Origin: Zoogloea sp044344315
Lineage (GTDB): Bacteria; Pseudomonadota; Gammaproteobacteria; Burkholderiales; Rhodocyclaceae
Direction of reading: 5' to 3'
Length of the DNA stretch: 24,757 nucleotides
NCBI RefSeq assembly: GCF_044344315.1
Contig: NZ_JBIJDC010000066.1
Location: forward strand, 1-24,757
Made by a program: the position numbers and the translations under genes. The notes beneath the pieces were generated by a model that ran no database searches, was not told where the DNA came from, and saw only the letters and a program-made list of their open reading frames with translations. Shown one piece after another: positions 8,119 through 16,286 of this stretch. The first letter of the stretch is position 1; each line of letters starts with the position of its first letter.

Positions 8119-8787
8119 ATGCCGGAAGTCTCCACGCTCCCCCCGCTGTCCCTGTCCACCGCGCAGCTGCTGATCGAAGCCGCGGCCATCCTGGCTTTCG
8201 CCCTGTCTGGCCTGCTCGAGTCGGCGCGCAAGCGTCTCGACATCGTTGGCGTGTGCGTCGTGGTCGGGCTGGCGGCCTTTGGCGGCGGCACCTTGCGCGA
8301 CATCCTTCTCGACCGGCGGCCGTTCTTCTGGGTGTCCCATTCGTCGTGGCTGTGGGTCTTGCTGGGCTTGAGCCTGCTCTCCATGTACTTCATGCGCGGG
8401 CGCCATTTCGAGCCCACCGAGCGGGCCATCCAGTGGCCCGACGCCATCGGCCTCGGGCTGTTCACCGCCGGTGGCACCCAGATCGCCCTGGCGGCGTCCA
8501 TGCCGCCTATCGTGGCGGTGCTGATGGGCATGATCACCGCCGTCTTCGGTGGGGTGCTGCGGGACATCGTCTGCAACGAGATCCCCAGCGCCTTCAGCGA
8601 TCACCGCCCTTACGCCGTCTGCGCTTTCATCGGTGGCTGGTGCGTGGTGCTCGCCAACAGCCTCGGCTGGCAGGACTGGGTCGGGCTGGTGCTGGGGGCG
8701 GGCATCACCTTCAGCCTGCGCGGCCTGGCCCCAGGTGAAACCTCGCGGGGGCCGGAGAATGCATCCGGTATGGCCATGCTGGTATGA
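8119..8787 (+). CDS. TRIC-type cation channel / UPF0126 (YicG-like) membrane protein
   Basis: A 222-residue integral membrane protein with about seven hydrophobic helices in a two-fold repeat. The hallmark glycine-rich motif occurs twice, as GGGTLRD (55-61) and GGVLRD (144-149), as expected for the UPF0126/TRIC fold. Prokaryotic members form trimeric K+ channels, and E. coli YicG has been linked to glycine uptake. The gene starts about 30 bp after the racemase and is probably cotranscribed with it, so a role in small amino acid movement is possible but inferred. I chose the ATG at 8119; in-frame TTG (8098) and GTG (8107) codons are alternatives, and none has a good ribosome binding site. The C-terminal tail beyond about residue 202 is hydrophilic and probably variable. 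Confidence 0.88.
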   Translation: MPEVSTLPPLSLSTAQLLIEAAAILAFALSGLLESARKRLDIVGVCVVVGLAAFGGGTLRDILLDRRPFFWVSHSSWLWVLLGLSLLSMYFMRGRHFEPTERAIQWPDAIGLGLFTAGGTQIALAASMPPIVAVLMGMITAVFGGVLRDIVCNEIPSAFSDHRPYAVCAFIGGWCVVLANSLGWQDWVGLVLGAGITFSLRGLAPGETSRGPENASGMAMLV

Positions 8788-8910
8788 TGGTTATCATATG
8801 TGGCTGAAGGCGGACCTGCCGGGAGGCCGCGGATACGTGCATCGGCGGGTGTTCGGGGCTGTGCCGGTGCCGCACGATCTTGTATGGCGTTCGACTGAAA
8901 ACGGAATGGC

Positions 8911-10056
8911 GTGGTGACTGCGATGGCGACAGCGGGGAATTTCAAGGTTTTCATCGTCGATGACGATCCCTCTTCGCGCTTGAGCTCCTCCTTCTGTTTC
9001 ACCGGGCCCGAATACGAGGTCCATCAGTTCGACAGCGGTGAGGCCTGCCTCGCGGCGCTGGAGATCCAGCCCGACATCGTGCTGCTGGATATCGAGATGC
9101 CGGGTGTCGATGGGGTACAGACCTGCAAAGCCCTGCGCGACGCTGGCCTGGCGGCGGCGCAGGTGATCTTCGTGTCGGTGCACAACGACCTGGAAACCCG
9201 GCTCGGTGCCTACGATGCCGGTGGCAACGACTACATCGTGAAGCCGGTGCTGCCCGACGAGCTGGGCCCCAAGATTGCCGTCGCGCGGCAGGTGCTGGAG
9301 CAACAGCGCACGCTTGAGGCGCGGGCGGCGCAGGCCTCCAGCATCGCGTTCTCGGCGATGTCGTCCGCTGCCGAGCTGGGCATCGTGCTCGAATTCCTGC
9401 GCGCCACCTATGCCTGCGATTCCATGGATGCCGTGCATGAGGTCATGGCGGAGGCCCTGGGCCACTTTTCCGTGCAGTACATCGCCCAGCTGCGCTGCGG
9501 CGACACCACCGCGTGCTATTCGCGTCAGGGCGAATCCACCGCGCTGGAGAAATCCATTCTGGAGCATGTGAGCCTGATGGACCGGATCTTCCAGTTCCAT
9601 GACCGCATGGTGATCAACTATCCGAATGTCACGCTGCTGGTGTTCGGGCTCCCCCTTGATGACGAGACCCGGCTGGGGCGTCTGCGCGACAACCTCGCCA
9701 TGCTCGCCGAAGGTGCCGATGCCCGCCTGCTTTCGCTGCGCAGTCACCTGATCCTGTCGCGGCAGGCAGCAGGCATCGATCATGTGCTGAAGGGCCTGTC
9801 CCAGGCGCTGGTGGACATCGAAAAGGATCAGGACGTCGTGCGCCTGAACGCCCTGTGCCTGATGGATGGCTTCATTGGCGAGCTGGAGCGCGCCTTTGTG
9901 CACCTCGGCCTGTCCGAGAGCCAGGAGGCCTCGCTGAGTGAGCTGGCCCGCAGTACGGCGGCGCGCGTCGGCGGGATCCTTTCGGAAGGCAAGAGCGTCA
10001 CTGACGATCTGCATCGCGTCGGTCAGTCACTGCGTCAGCTCCACTCCGGAGACTGA
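8911..10056 (+). CDS. Response regulator with an uncharacterised C-terminal domain
   Basis: The 381-residue protein has an N-terminal receiver domain (about 11-130) with the acidic pocket DDD (17-19), phosphoacceptor Asp60 in PDIVLLDIEMPG, and the conserved lysine in YIVKPV. After a helical linker (about 130-150, LEQQRTLEARAAQ) the C-terminal 230 residues match no output domain I know: there is no helix-turn-helix, GGDEF, EAL, HD-GYP or PP2C signature. It may signal by protein contact. It heads a cluster with a PhnD-like binding protein and a hybrid kinase, its likely partners. GTG at 8911 or 8914 sits 6-9 nt after a GGA; the ATG at 8923 is also possible but has poorer spacing. Confidence 0.88.
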   Translation: MVTAMATAGNFKVFIVDDDPSSRLSSSFCFTGPEYEVHQFDSGEACLAALEIQPDIVLLDIEMPGVDGVQTCKALRDAGLAAAQVIFVSVHNDLETRLGAYDAGGNDYIVKPVLPDELGPKIAVARQVLEQQRTLEARAAQASSIAFSAMSSAAELGIVLEFLRATYACDSMDAVHEVMAEALGHFSVQYIAQLRCGDTTACYSRQGESTALEKSILEHVSLMDRIFQFHDRMVINYPNVTLLVFGLPLDDETRLGRLRDNLAMLAEGADARLLSLRSHLILSRQAAGIDHVLKGLSQALVDIEKDQDVVRLNALCLMDGFIGELERAFVHLGLSESQEASLSELARSTAARVGGILSEGKSVTDDLHRVGQSLRQLHSGD

Positions 10057-10084
10057 GTCTCCGCCGCCCGCCGCCCGCCGCCAG

Positions 10085-10927
10085 ATGTCTCACTTATCCG
10101 CATGGCCCCTGGGGCTGGCGTCATGTCTCCTGACCCTATGGACCTGCCTCGTGCCGGACATGGTGTGGGCTGCCGCTGGCAATGCCCCGCGTGCGTTGCA
10201 GTTCGGTGTGCTCAATCAGCAGAGCGTCCTGCAGACGGCCGCACGCTGGAATCCGCTGCTGCAGTATCTGGGCCTCAAGACCGGCCTGCCCCTGCAGCTG
10301 CGCATGGGGGCGACGATCGCCCAGACCGACGCCATGATGGGTCGGGAGGAGTTCGATCTGGCCTTTACCAACCACAACTTCCAGAGTGAATACGATGGTC
10401 GTTACCGGGTCATCGCCCGCTGGAGCGGGGCGCCGGTGCGGGGCGTCATTGCCGTGCGCGAGGACTCGCCGATTCGCCGCCTGGAGGATCTCGACGGCGC
10501 CGCATTGGCCTTTCCCTCCGCCGAAGCCTTTCTGGGTTACGCGGTGACCACCCAGGCCTTGAAGGATGCGGGCGTGAGGGTCGTGGAGCGGTTCGCCGGC
10601 AATCATCACGGGGCGCTGGCCCAGCTGAGGGCCGGGCTGGTGGAGGCGGTGTCGGTCAATTCCCGTTTCCTGGAGGACTATCGCGATCAGGAGCGGATCG
10701 CCGTTAGGCCGGTGTTTATCTCGGCACCCTATCCGGACCTGCCGGTGATTGCGCATCCGCGTCTGCCGCGGGAGCAGGTGGAGGCGATCACCCGGGCCCT
10801 GCTGGGGATGAAGGATGATCCGGAAGGGCGTGTCGTGCTGGCCCAGGCTCGGTGCGCCGGTTTTGATGCCGCGACGGATCAGGACTACGACGACGTGCGC
10901 AGGATCTATCGGGCCATCGGCCAATGA
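10085..10927 (+). CDS. PhnD-like periplasmic substrate-binding protein
   Basis: A 280-residue exported protein of the phosphate/phosphite/phosphonate (PhnD/TctC-like) binding family. The signal peptide ends near VWAAAG (about residue 30). The mature part has the family landmarks: ALQFGVLNQQS at the start, a WNPLLQYLGLKTGLPLQLR segment, FDLAFTNHNFQ, then the second-lobe VIAVREDSPIRRLEDLDGAALAFPS and GALAQLRAGLVEAVSVNS. No permease or ATPase gene adjoins it. Its last codons overlap the hybrid kinase start as ATGA, so it probably senses a ligand for that kinase rather than feeding a transporter. The ATG at 10085 begins the signal peptide; upstream in-frame sequence overlaps the response regulator gene. 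The ligand is unknown. Confidence 0.87.
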   Translation: MSHLSAWPLGLASCLLTLWTCLVPDMVWAAAGNAPRALQFGVLNQQSVLQTAARWNPLLQYLGLKTGLPLQLRMGATIAQTDAMMGREEFDLAFTNHNFQSEYDGRYRVIARWSGAPVRGVIAVREDSPIRRLEDLDGAALAFPSAEAFLGYAVTTQALKDAGVRVVERFAGNHHGALAQLRAGLVEAVSVNSRFLEDYRDQERIAVRPVFISAPYPDLPVIAHPRLPREQVEAITRALLGMKDDPEGRVVLAQARCAGFDAATDQDYDDVRRIYRAIGQ

Positions 10928-12117
10928 TGACGCGCAAGGGGCTGCTGCATCGCCTCCTGCGGGTGGTGCTGGCCTGTCTGCTCCCGGTGTTCCTGTTACA
11001 TGTGGCCGTGCAGGTGGCCAGCGACGTGGACATTGCCCGGCAGCGCGCCGAGAGCGATACCCTGGGCATCGCCTCGGCGACCCTTCCCTTGCTCCAGAGC
11101 GCGCTGGTGGTGGGGGACCTGTCCACCGTCCAGGAGACCCTGGACAACATCATGCGCCATGGTCACTTCAGTCGTCTGCAACTGGTGGACCGCAACTCGG
11201 GGGCCCTGCTGGCTGACGGAAATCTGCCCCCGATTGACCGGATCGCCCATGTGCCCGGCTGGTTTCGCCGGCTTTTCGAGGTGCATTTCGAGATGCACCG
11301 CTTCCCCGTTGCCGTGGGCGGCGTGGACTATGGCGTGTTGGTGGCAGAGCCCTCGGCAACCTTCGTCCTGCAGGATCTGTGGTGGCGCATGTGGGTGGCG
11401 CTGGGCCTCTGGCTGGCGACGGCCGGTGTGCTGGCTTTCTTCCTGAAGCGGGCGCTGCAGGGGGGCCTGCGCCCCCTGCATGCCCTGACGGACGCCGTGA
11501 CCCGTTTCGGTGAGGGCGATCTGGCGTCCCGGGCACCCCTGTGCGAAGTGCCGGAGCTGGCGGCAACCGCGGAGGCTTTCAACCGCATGGCTGGCAATCT
11601 GGCCGAAGCGCAGGACAGGCTCGAGACCCGGGTGCGCCAGCGGACCGCTGAGCTGGCAGCCCGGGAGGCACACACCACGGCCATCCTGAACAGCCTCCAT
11701 GATGCGGTGGTGCAGACGGACCGGGAAGGGGTGATCCACATGGCCAATCCGGCCGCCGGGCGGATCTTCGGCCGCCCGCCGGAGGGGCTGGCCGGGGTGC
11801 CGCTGGGGCGGCTGATGCCCAGGCTGTTGATGGAAGATCTGGCGCAGCGCCTCACCGGCACACCGGCGGCTCCGGTTGTCCGTCGCCTGGAAATGTCGGC
11901 CCGGCGCCACTCCGGCGAGTCGTTCCCGGCCGAGTTCGTGGTCAGTCGTCTGACCAGTGATACCGCGGACGACTACGTGTTCGTGCTGCGGGATGTGAGC
12001 GAGCAGCGCGACATCGAGAACGCACGCGAGGCCGCCCGTATCCATGCGGAACAGCTGGCGCGGGCCAAGGGCGAGTTCCTGGCCAACACATGTCCCACGA
12101 GATCCGCACGCCGCTGA
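10924..12117 (+). CDS. Hybrid histidine kinase, N-terminal sensor part (frameshifted)
   Basis: This is the sensor half of a large kinase. It has a first membrane helix (about 11-31), a periplasmic domain of about 120 residues, a second helix (about 153-175), a HAMP linker (to about 230, ending in the LETRVRQRTAEL coil) and a PAS domain (about 247-365). The frame then reads AKGEFLAN and is lost: two extra bases (AC within CAACACATG, 12085-12089) shift it, adding nine unrelated residues before a stop at 12117. Without those bases AKGEFLAN would join MSHEIRTPLN, the canonical H-box, giving a single protein of about 1003 residues. It overlaps the upstream binding protein gene by 4 bp, implying translational coupling. 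As it stands this fragment lacks any catalytic domain. Confidence 0.9.
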   Translation: MMTRKGLLHRLLRVVLACLLPVFLLHVAVQVASDVDIARQRAESDTLGIASATLPLLQSALVVGDLSTVQETLDNIMRHGHFSRLQLVDRNSGALLADGNLPPIDRIAHVPGWFRRLFEVHFEMHRFPVAVGGVDYGVLVAEPSATFVLQDLWWRMWVALGLWLATAGVLAFFLKRALQGGLRPLHALTDAVTRFGEGDLASRAPLCEVPELAATAEAFNRMAGNLAEAQDRLETRVRQRTAELAAREAHTTAILNSLHDAVVQTDREGVIHMANPAAGRIFGRPPEGLAGVPLGRLMPRLLMEDLAQRLTGTPAAPVVRRLEMSARRHSGESFPAEFVVSRLTSDTADDYVFVLRDVSEQRDIENAREAARIHAEQLARAKGEFLANTCPTRSARR

Positions 12118-13937
12118 ATGCCATTCTCGGGTTTGCCCAGGTGGGTTTGCGCCGGGGGCAGGGCAGCCCTTTTGCCGAGAGTTTCGAGCGCATCCTGCGC
12201 TCGGGTGAGTTGCTGCTGCGGCTCATCAACGATGTGCTGGATTTCTCCAAGATCGAGGCCCACAAGTTGCGCCTTGACGCGATGTCGTTTGCTCTCGGTG
12301 AGGTGATCGACCGGGCGGTGGAGATCAATGCTGCGCGGGCCTGCGAGAAGGGCCTGGATTTTCTGGTCGTGGAAGACGCCAACCTGCCTGTGTCGATGGT
12401 GGGTGATCCCATGCGCCTTACCCAGATCCTGGTGAACCTGCTCTCCAACGCCATCAAGTTCACCGACCGGGGCAGCGTGCGTCTCGAAATGGCTGTCTGC
12501 CTGGGCTTCTTGCGCGTCCGCATTGTCGATAGCGGAGTTGGCATGGCGCCGGAGGTGGTGGAGCGGCTGTTTCAGGCCTTCGAGCAGGCCGATGGCTCCA
12601 TCCACCGTCGTTTCGGAGGAATCGGCCTGGGGCTGGTCATCAGTCGCAGACTTGTGGAGCTGATGGGCGGCACGATAGGCGTGAGCAGCCGGCCTGGTCA
12701 CGGTACCCAGGTCACGGTCTCCCTGCCCCTGGTTGCCACCGGCGCGCCGGCCCCGGCCTGGCCGCCGCTGGAGGTGCTGCTTTCCGGCTTTCCGGACGCG
12801 ACGGTGGCGGCGCTGCGCGCCAGCGCGCCGCCGGGCATCCGGGTTGTGCACGCTTTGGCTGCTCCGGTGCCGGACAGCGGTGTGCGGCAGCTGCTCATCG
12901 TGCCGGAGCGTCGCCTCCAGTCTGATCCGGGCCGCCATGCGCCGGTGACCGGGGGGGCAGAAGTGCTGATGCTCGCAGCGCCCCTGGCCGGGGAGGGCAG
13001 CACGGGCGCTTCGGCCGGCCAGGCCCTGAGCTGGCCCTTGCGTTGGCGCCACGTGGTGCGATGGGCACTGCGACTGACGCCCGTAACGGGCGCTGCCGCG
13101 GTGCCGCGGCCGGTGCCGTCCCTGGCCGGGCTGCGCATCCTGGCGGCGGAAGATGATCCGGCCAATCGCCTGGTGCTGGGGGAGATCCTTGCCCTGGCCG
13201 GCGCCGAGTGCGTCATCGAATCCGATGGCGCTGCGGCCTGCGCGCGCCTGGAGCGGGAGGGCCCCCAGGCCTTCAACCTGGTGGTGACAGACCTGCAGAT
13301 GCCCGTGATGGACGGCTACGCCACCGCCCGGGAGATCGGCCGCCTGGCCCCCCAGGTGCCGGTGATCGGCCTGTCGGCCCATGTGTTGCCGGAGGAGAAG
13401 GCCTTGTGTCGTGCTGCGGGGATGGTGGATCTGCTGAGCAAGCCGGTGGACGTGGATGCCCTGCTGCGCAGCCTCGCTGAACATGCGCAGGGGCCCAGGC
13501 CGGCGCTGGCCGACGCGGCACCCCTGCCCGTCGTCCCCGGCCCGGAGACGGGTGTGGAGGGGGGGGCGCCCTGTGTGGATTGGCACTGCCTGGAAACCCG
13601 GTTTGCCGGCAAGGCTGCCTTTGTCGATGAGCTGGCCCACGTGGCTGGCCGCACTGTCTCCGGGCTGCATGCCACGTTGGGTAGTGCCCAGCTGTCCGGA
13701 GACCAAGCGCTGCTGGCACGGACCTGTCATCAGATCGCCGGCATCGCCGCCAACATCGCCGCCGGGCCGCTGGAGCAACTCGCCCGCGCGGCCGAGAGCC
13801 AGGCCAGGCAGGGGGATCCGGCCCTGCGTCCCATGCTCGAATTGCTGACCGCGCAGCTTGAGGCGGTACTCGCAGAGATCGATGCCCGCTTTCGCCCTGC
13901 GGACGACGACGGCCTTCCGAGCCGCGACTCGAAGTAG
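12090..13937 (+). CDS. Hybrid histidine kinase, C-terminal HisKA-HATPase-REC-HPt part (frameshifted)
   Basis: The 615-codon frame starts exactly at the H-box MSHEIRTPLN (His3 is the phosphoacceptor). It continues with the N-box NLLSNAIKFTD (about 117-126), the G1 box DSGVGM (147-152) and the G2 box GGIGLGL (176-182). Residues about 225-340 look like a degenerate receiver-like segment without a clear aspartate. A true receiver follows (about 345-465; Asp401 in VVTDLQMPVMDGY, Lys451 in LSKPVD), then an HPt domain (about 495-600; His547 in TCHQIAGIAANIAA). It is the catalytic and phosphorelay half of the kinase that begins at 10924. It could only be made by reinitiation at 12090, by frameshifting, or if the 2-nt insertion is a sequencing error. 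The HPt output presumably goes to the response regulator at 8911-10056. Confidence 0.92.
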   Translation: MSHEIRTPLNAILGFAQVGLRRGQGSPFAESFERILRSGELLLRLINDVLDFSKIEAHKLRLDAMSFALGEVIDRAVEINAARACEKGLDFLVVEDANLPVSMVGDPMRLTQILVNLLSNAIKFTDRGSVRLEMAVCLGFLRVRIVDSGVGMAPEVVERLFQAFEQADGSIHRRFGGIGLGLVISRRLVELMGGTIGVSSRPGHGTQVTVSLPLVATGAPAPAWPPLEVLLSGFPDATVAALRASAPPGIRVVHALAAPVPDSGVRQLLIVPERRLQSDPGRHAPVTGGAEVLMLAAPLAGEGSTGASAGQALSWPLRWRHVVRWALRLTPVTGAAAVPRPVPSLAGLRILAAEDDPANRLVLGEILALAGAECVIESDGAAACARLEREGPQAFNLVVTDLQMPVMDGYATAREIGRLAPQVPVIGLSAHVLPEEKALCRAAGMVDLLSKPVDVDALLRSLAEHAQGPRPALADAAPLPVVPGPETGVEGGAPCVDWHCLETRFAGKAAFVDELAHVAGRTVSGLHATLGSAQLSGDQALLARTCHQIAGIAANIAAGPLEQLARAAESQARQGDPALRPMLELLTAQLEAVLAEIDARFRPADDDGLPSRDSK

Positions 13938-13957
13938 GCCTGACGCGCTGCTCAGGC
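13938..13957. terminator. Small hairpin between convergent genes
   Basis: GCCTGA (13938-13943) pairs perfectly with TCAGGC (13952-13957) around an 8-nt loop. It sits in the 21-bp gap between the kinase stop and the convergent AraC gene stop, so it may be a bidirectional terminator. It has no long T-run and only a short stem. Confidence 0.4.
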
Positions 13958-13958
13958 T

Positions 13959-14738
13959 TCAATCGCCGCCGAAGCGGCTTGGGGGTACACCCAGAGCCCG
14001 GGTGAACATGGCCGAGAAGGCCGCCTGGCTGGCATAGCCCACGGCGGCGGCCACTTGCGCCATGGGCACCCCGCGGGAGATCTCGTCCACCGCCTTGGCC
14101 AGGCGCAGCTGCTGGCGCCAGGCGCCGAAGCTACTGCCCAGCTCGGACTTGAACAGGCGCGCCAGGGTGCGCTCGCTGGCGCCCACCTGTTCGGCCCATT
14201 CGGCCAGGCCGCGGTTGTCGGCGGGGTCGGCCATCAGGGCATCGCACAGGGTCTTGAGGCGCCGGTCATCGGGCAGGGGCAGGCCCAGGGACAGGGGGCG
14301 GGCGATGCGCATTTCCTCCAGGGCGAGCTGCATCATGAGGTGGTGGCGGGCATCCCCGCGGCCCTCGGCGATGGCCTCGCCCAGGCTGCGCAGCAGCGGG
14401 GAGACGTCCACCACCGTGCACGCATCCAGGGGCAGGGGCGCGGCGGCGGAGGCGATGTAGAGGGTGCGCAGCTCCACTGGGCCCAGCACGGTCACGTCAT
14501 GGTCGATTTCCGGTGGGATCCACACCGCCCGGTTGGGCGGGACGATCCAGGCCATGCCGGCCGCGCAGATGCGGATGGCGCCGCGGATCGGGTAGGCCAG
14601 CTGGGCCCAAGGGTGGCGGTGGGGCGGAACGATTACGTCCGGCGGCAGGCTGCGGACGTTGACGGTCACCGGCTCGTCGGCGGAGGGGGCCCGGCGGGGC
14701 AGGGGATCGAAGGATCGGGGCGGGCCCTTCTGTGGCAT
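13959..14738 (-). CDS. AraC-family transcriptional regulator with cupin sensor domain
   Basis: A 259-residue regulator. The N-terminal cupin-like domain (about 25-110) contains PPHRHPWAQLAYPIRGAIRI and WIVPPNRAVWIPPEIDHDV, typical of the NimR (YeaM) subgroup. The C-terminal AraC domain (about 160-259) has both helix-turn-helix units: GLAEWAEQVGASERTLARLFKSELG and the signature PMAQVAAAVGYASQAAFSAMFTRALGVPPSRF. It diverges from an MFS transporter gene with about 130 bp between the start codons, the same arrangement as nimR/nimT. It most likely controls that transporter. The inducer cannot be read from the sequence. Confidence 0.94.
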   Translation of the reverse strand: MPQKGPPRSFDPLPRRAPSADEPVTVNVRSLPPDVIVPPHRHPWAQLAYPIRGAIRICAAGMAWIVPPNRAVWIPPEIDHDVTVLGPVELRTLYIASAAAPLPLDACTVVDVSPLLRSLGEAIAEGRGDARHHLMMQLALEEMRIARPLSLGLPLPDDRRLKTLCDALMADPADNRGLAEWAEQVGASERTLARLFKSELGSSFGAWRQQLRLAKAVDEISRGVPMAQVAAAVGYASQAAFSAMFTRALGVPPSRFGGD

Positions 14739-14778
14739 GTTTGAGCAAATCTCTGTCGGTTTGTCGAAATACAGCCAT

Positions 14779-14810
14779 CGGAACGAGCGCTAGTATCGAC
14801 TCGTGTTCCG
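14779..14810. promoter_or_regulatory. Inverted repeat in the AraC/MFS divergent region
   Basis: CGGAAC (14779-14784) and GTTCCG (14805-14810) are perfect inverted arms, with weaker matching (GAG and CTC) just inside. A -10 like TAGTAT (14791-14796) lies between them. A regulator bound here could affect one or both divergent promoters. The assignment is positional only. Confidence 0.35.
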
Positions 14811-14871
14811 GCCAGTTCAATACAACAACGCGGCAGGCCGGGCCGCCGACACAGCCACGGAGAGCACCTAC

Positions 14872-16071
14872 ATGACCGCCCAAGCCAGCCTCGCACCCCC
14901 CAGGCAGGATGCTTACGTGATCGCCCTGGTGGGCTTTGCCCACGGGGTGTCGCACTTCTTTCACCTTCTGCTGCCGCCCCTCTTCCCGTGGCTGATGCCC
15001 GAGTTCGGCCTGGATTTTGTCGGCATCGGCAGCACCATGACGGTCTTTTTCCTGGTCTCGGGGGTGGGGCAGGCCCTGTCCGGGCTGGCGGCGGACCGTT
15101 TCGGGCCGGTGCGGGTGCTGGCTGCCGGCATCAGTTGTTTCGTGGCGGCCGGCGTGCTGCTGTCCCAGGCCGGCTCCTTTGCCGGGCTGATGGTGGTGGC
15201 GGCCCTGGCGGGGCTGGGCAACAGCGTCTTCCACCCCTGCGATTTCACCATCCTCAACCGCAATGTGTCGGCACCCCGGCTGGGCCATGCCTTTTCGGTG
15301 CATGGCCTGTCCGGCAACCTGGGCTGGGCCCTGGCGCCGGTCTTCCTGACCGGCATCGCCGCCCACTCCGGCTGGCGTGTCGCGGCGCTGGCGGCGGGGC
15401 TGCTGGCGGTGCCGGCGCTGGCCCTGATCATCCTCGGCCGCCATCATCTGGTGGATGAGAGCCGCACCACTGCGGCGACGGGGCGGCCGGTGAGTACCCT
15501 GGAGATCCTCAAGGTGGGTCCGGTGTGGATGTGCTTCACCTTCTTCTTCCTGCTCACCATGGCCTTCGGGGCTTTCCAGAACTTCGGCGCACCGCTGATG
15601 AAGGGGCTCTACGACATGTCGGTGGCGGCTTCGGCGGCGACCCTGTCCACCTATCTGCTCGGGGGCGCGGCCGGCATCCTGGTGGGCGGCTTCCTGGCCC
15701 GCTCGGCCCGCCAGGACCGCATCATCGCCAGCGCCCTGGGGGCGGCGGCCGTGGCCGTCTTGCTGCTGGCCAGCGGCTGGGTGCCGTCGGCGGCGGTGGT
15801 TGCCCTGATGGCGGCCATCGGCTTTCTCACCGGGCTGGCCGGCCCTTCCCGCGACTTGCTGGTGCGCCGCGCCGCCACCGCGCGCTTTGGTCAGGCGGCT
15901 TTCGGGCGGGTGTACGGCTTTGTCTATTCGGGCCTTGACACCGGCCTGGCCCTGGCACCGCTGGTGTTTGGGGGCTTGATGGACGCAGGCAGCTTCACCA
16001 CCGTGCTGGTCGGCATCGCCGTTCTGCAGGCGGCGGCCATTGGTACGGCGATGAGCGTGGAGCGGGCTTAG
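14872..16071 (+). CDS. MFS transporter
   Basis: A 399-residue inner-membrane protein with about twelve hydrophobic segments, of the major facilitator superfamily. The N-terminal part resembles Fsr/NarK-like exporters: GFAHGVSHFFHLLLPPLFPWL, then GQALSGLAADRFGPVRVL, which is the loop 2-3 signature (D-R-F-G). The segment GNSVFHPCDFTILNRNVSAPRLGHAFSVHGLSGNLG is also characteristic. The ATG at 14872 follows CGGAGAG; an upstream in-frame GTG (14803) is less likely, because it lies inside the inverted repeat. It is probably controlled by the divergent AraC regulator. The substrate is unknown; efflux of a small toxic organic compound is a guess from the family. Confidence 0.93.
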   Translation: MTAQASLAPPRQDAYVIALVGFAHGVSHFFHLLLPPLFPWLMPEFGLDFVGIGSTMTVFFLVSGVGQALSGLAADRFGPVRVLAAGISCFVAAGVLLSQAGSFAGLMVVAALAGLGNSVFHPCDFTILNRNVSAPRLGHAFSVHGLSGNLGWALAPVFLTGIAAHSGWRVAALAAGLLAVPALALIILGRHHLVDESRTTAATGRPVSTLEILKVGPVWMCFTFFFLLTMAFGAFQNFGAPLMKGLYDMSVAASAATLSTYLLGGAAGILVGGFLARSARQDRIIASALGAAAVAVLLLASGWVPSAAVVALMAAIGFLTGLAGPSRDLLVRRAATARFGQAAFGRVYGFVYSGLDTGLALAPLVFGGLMDAGSFTTVLVGIAVLQAAAIGTAMSVERA

Positions 16072-16101
16072 GACGGCATGGCGCCGGGTGTGCTCCGGGC
16101 A

Positions 16102-16130
16102 TCCGTCACGGAATTGTGACGGAAATTTTT
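16102..16130 (+). terminator. Rho-independent terminator after the MFS gene
   Basis: TCCGTCAC (16102-16109) pairs perfectly with GTGACGGA (16116-16123) around a 6-nt loop and is followed by AATTTTT (16124-16130). It stands 30 bp after the MFS stop codon and upstream of the next promoter. Confidence 0.8.
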
Positions 16131-16185
16131 ACACATTACCCCGTGGCTGGAGAGAAAACTGTATGAAATGAAGACCTTGCGCAGA

Positions 16186-16201
16186 TGGCATCTCTATTGC
16201 T
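16186..16201 (+). promoter_or_regulatory. Sigma-54 (-24/-12) promoter of the PEP-CTERM gene
   Basis: TGGCATCTCTATTGCT matches TGGCAYR-N4-TTGCW with a perfect TTGCT -12 element and the correct 12-bp spacing between GG and GC. Transcription would start near 16212, 75 nt before the PEP-CTERM start codon. Sigma-54 promoters of this form are typical for exopolysaccharide/PEP-CTERM genes controlled by the PrsK-PrsR two-component pair, which is not in this window. Confidence 0.78.
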
Positions 16202-16286
16202 CAGGGGGTTCAACCCGGCGCACACCACTCCGATTTCCGGAGGCAGGGGATCAAATCCACCTTCTTCCACAGAAACGGAGTGCCTG

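Noticed and set aside
9938..10084. Upstream extension of the PhnD-like protein
   Set aside because: It overlaps the response regulator gene and precedes the true signal peptide, which starts at 10085.
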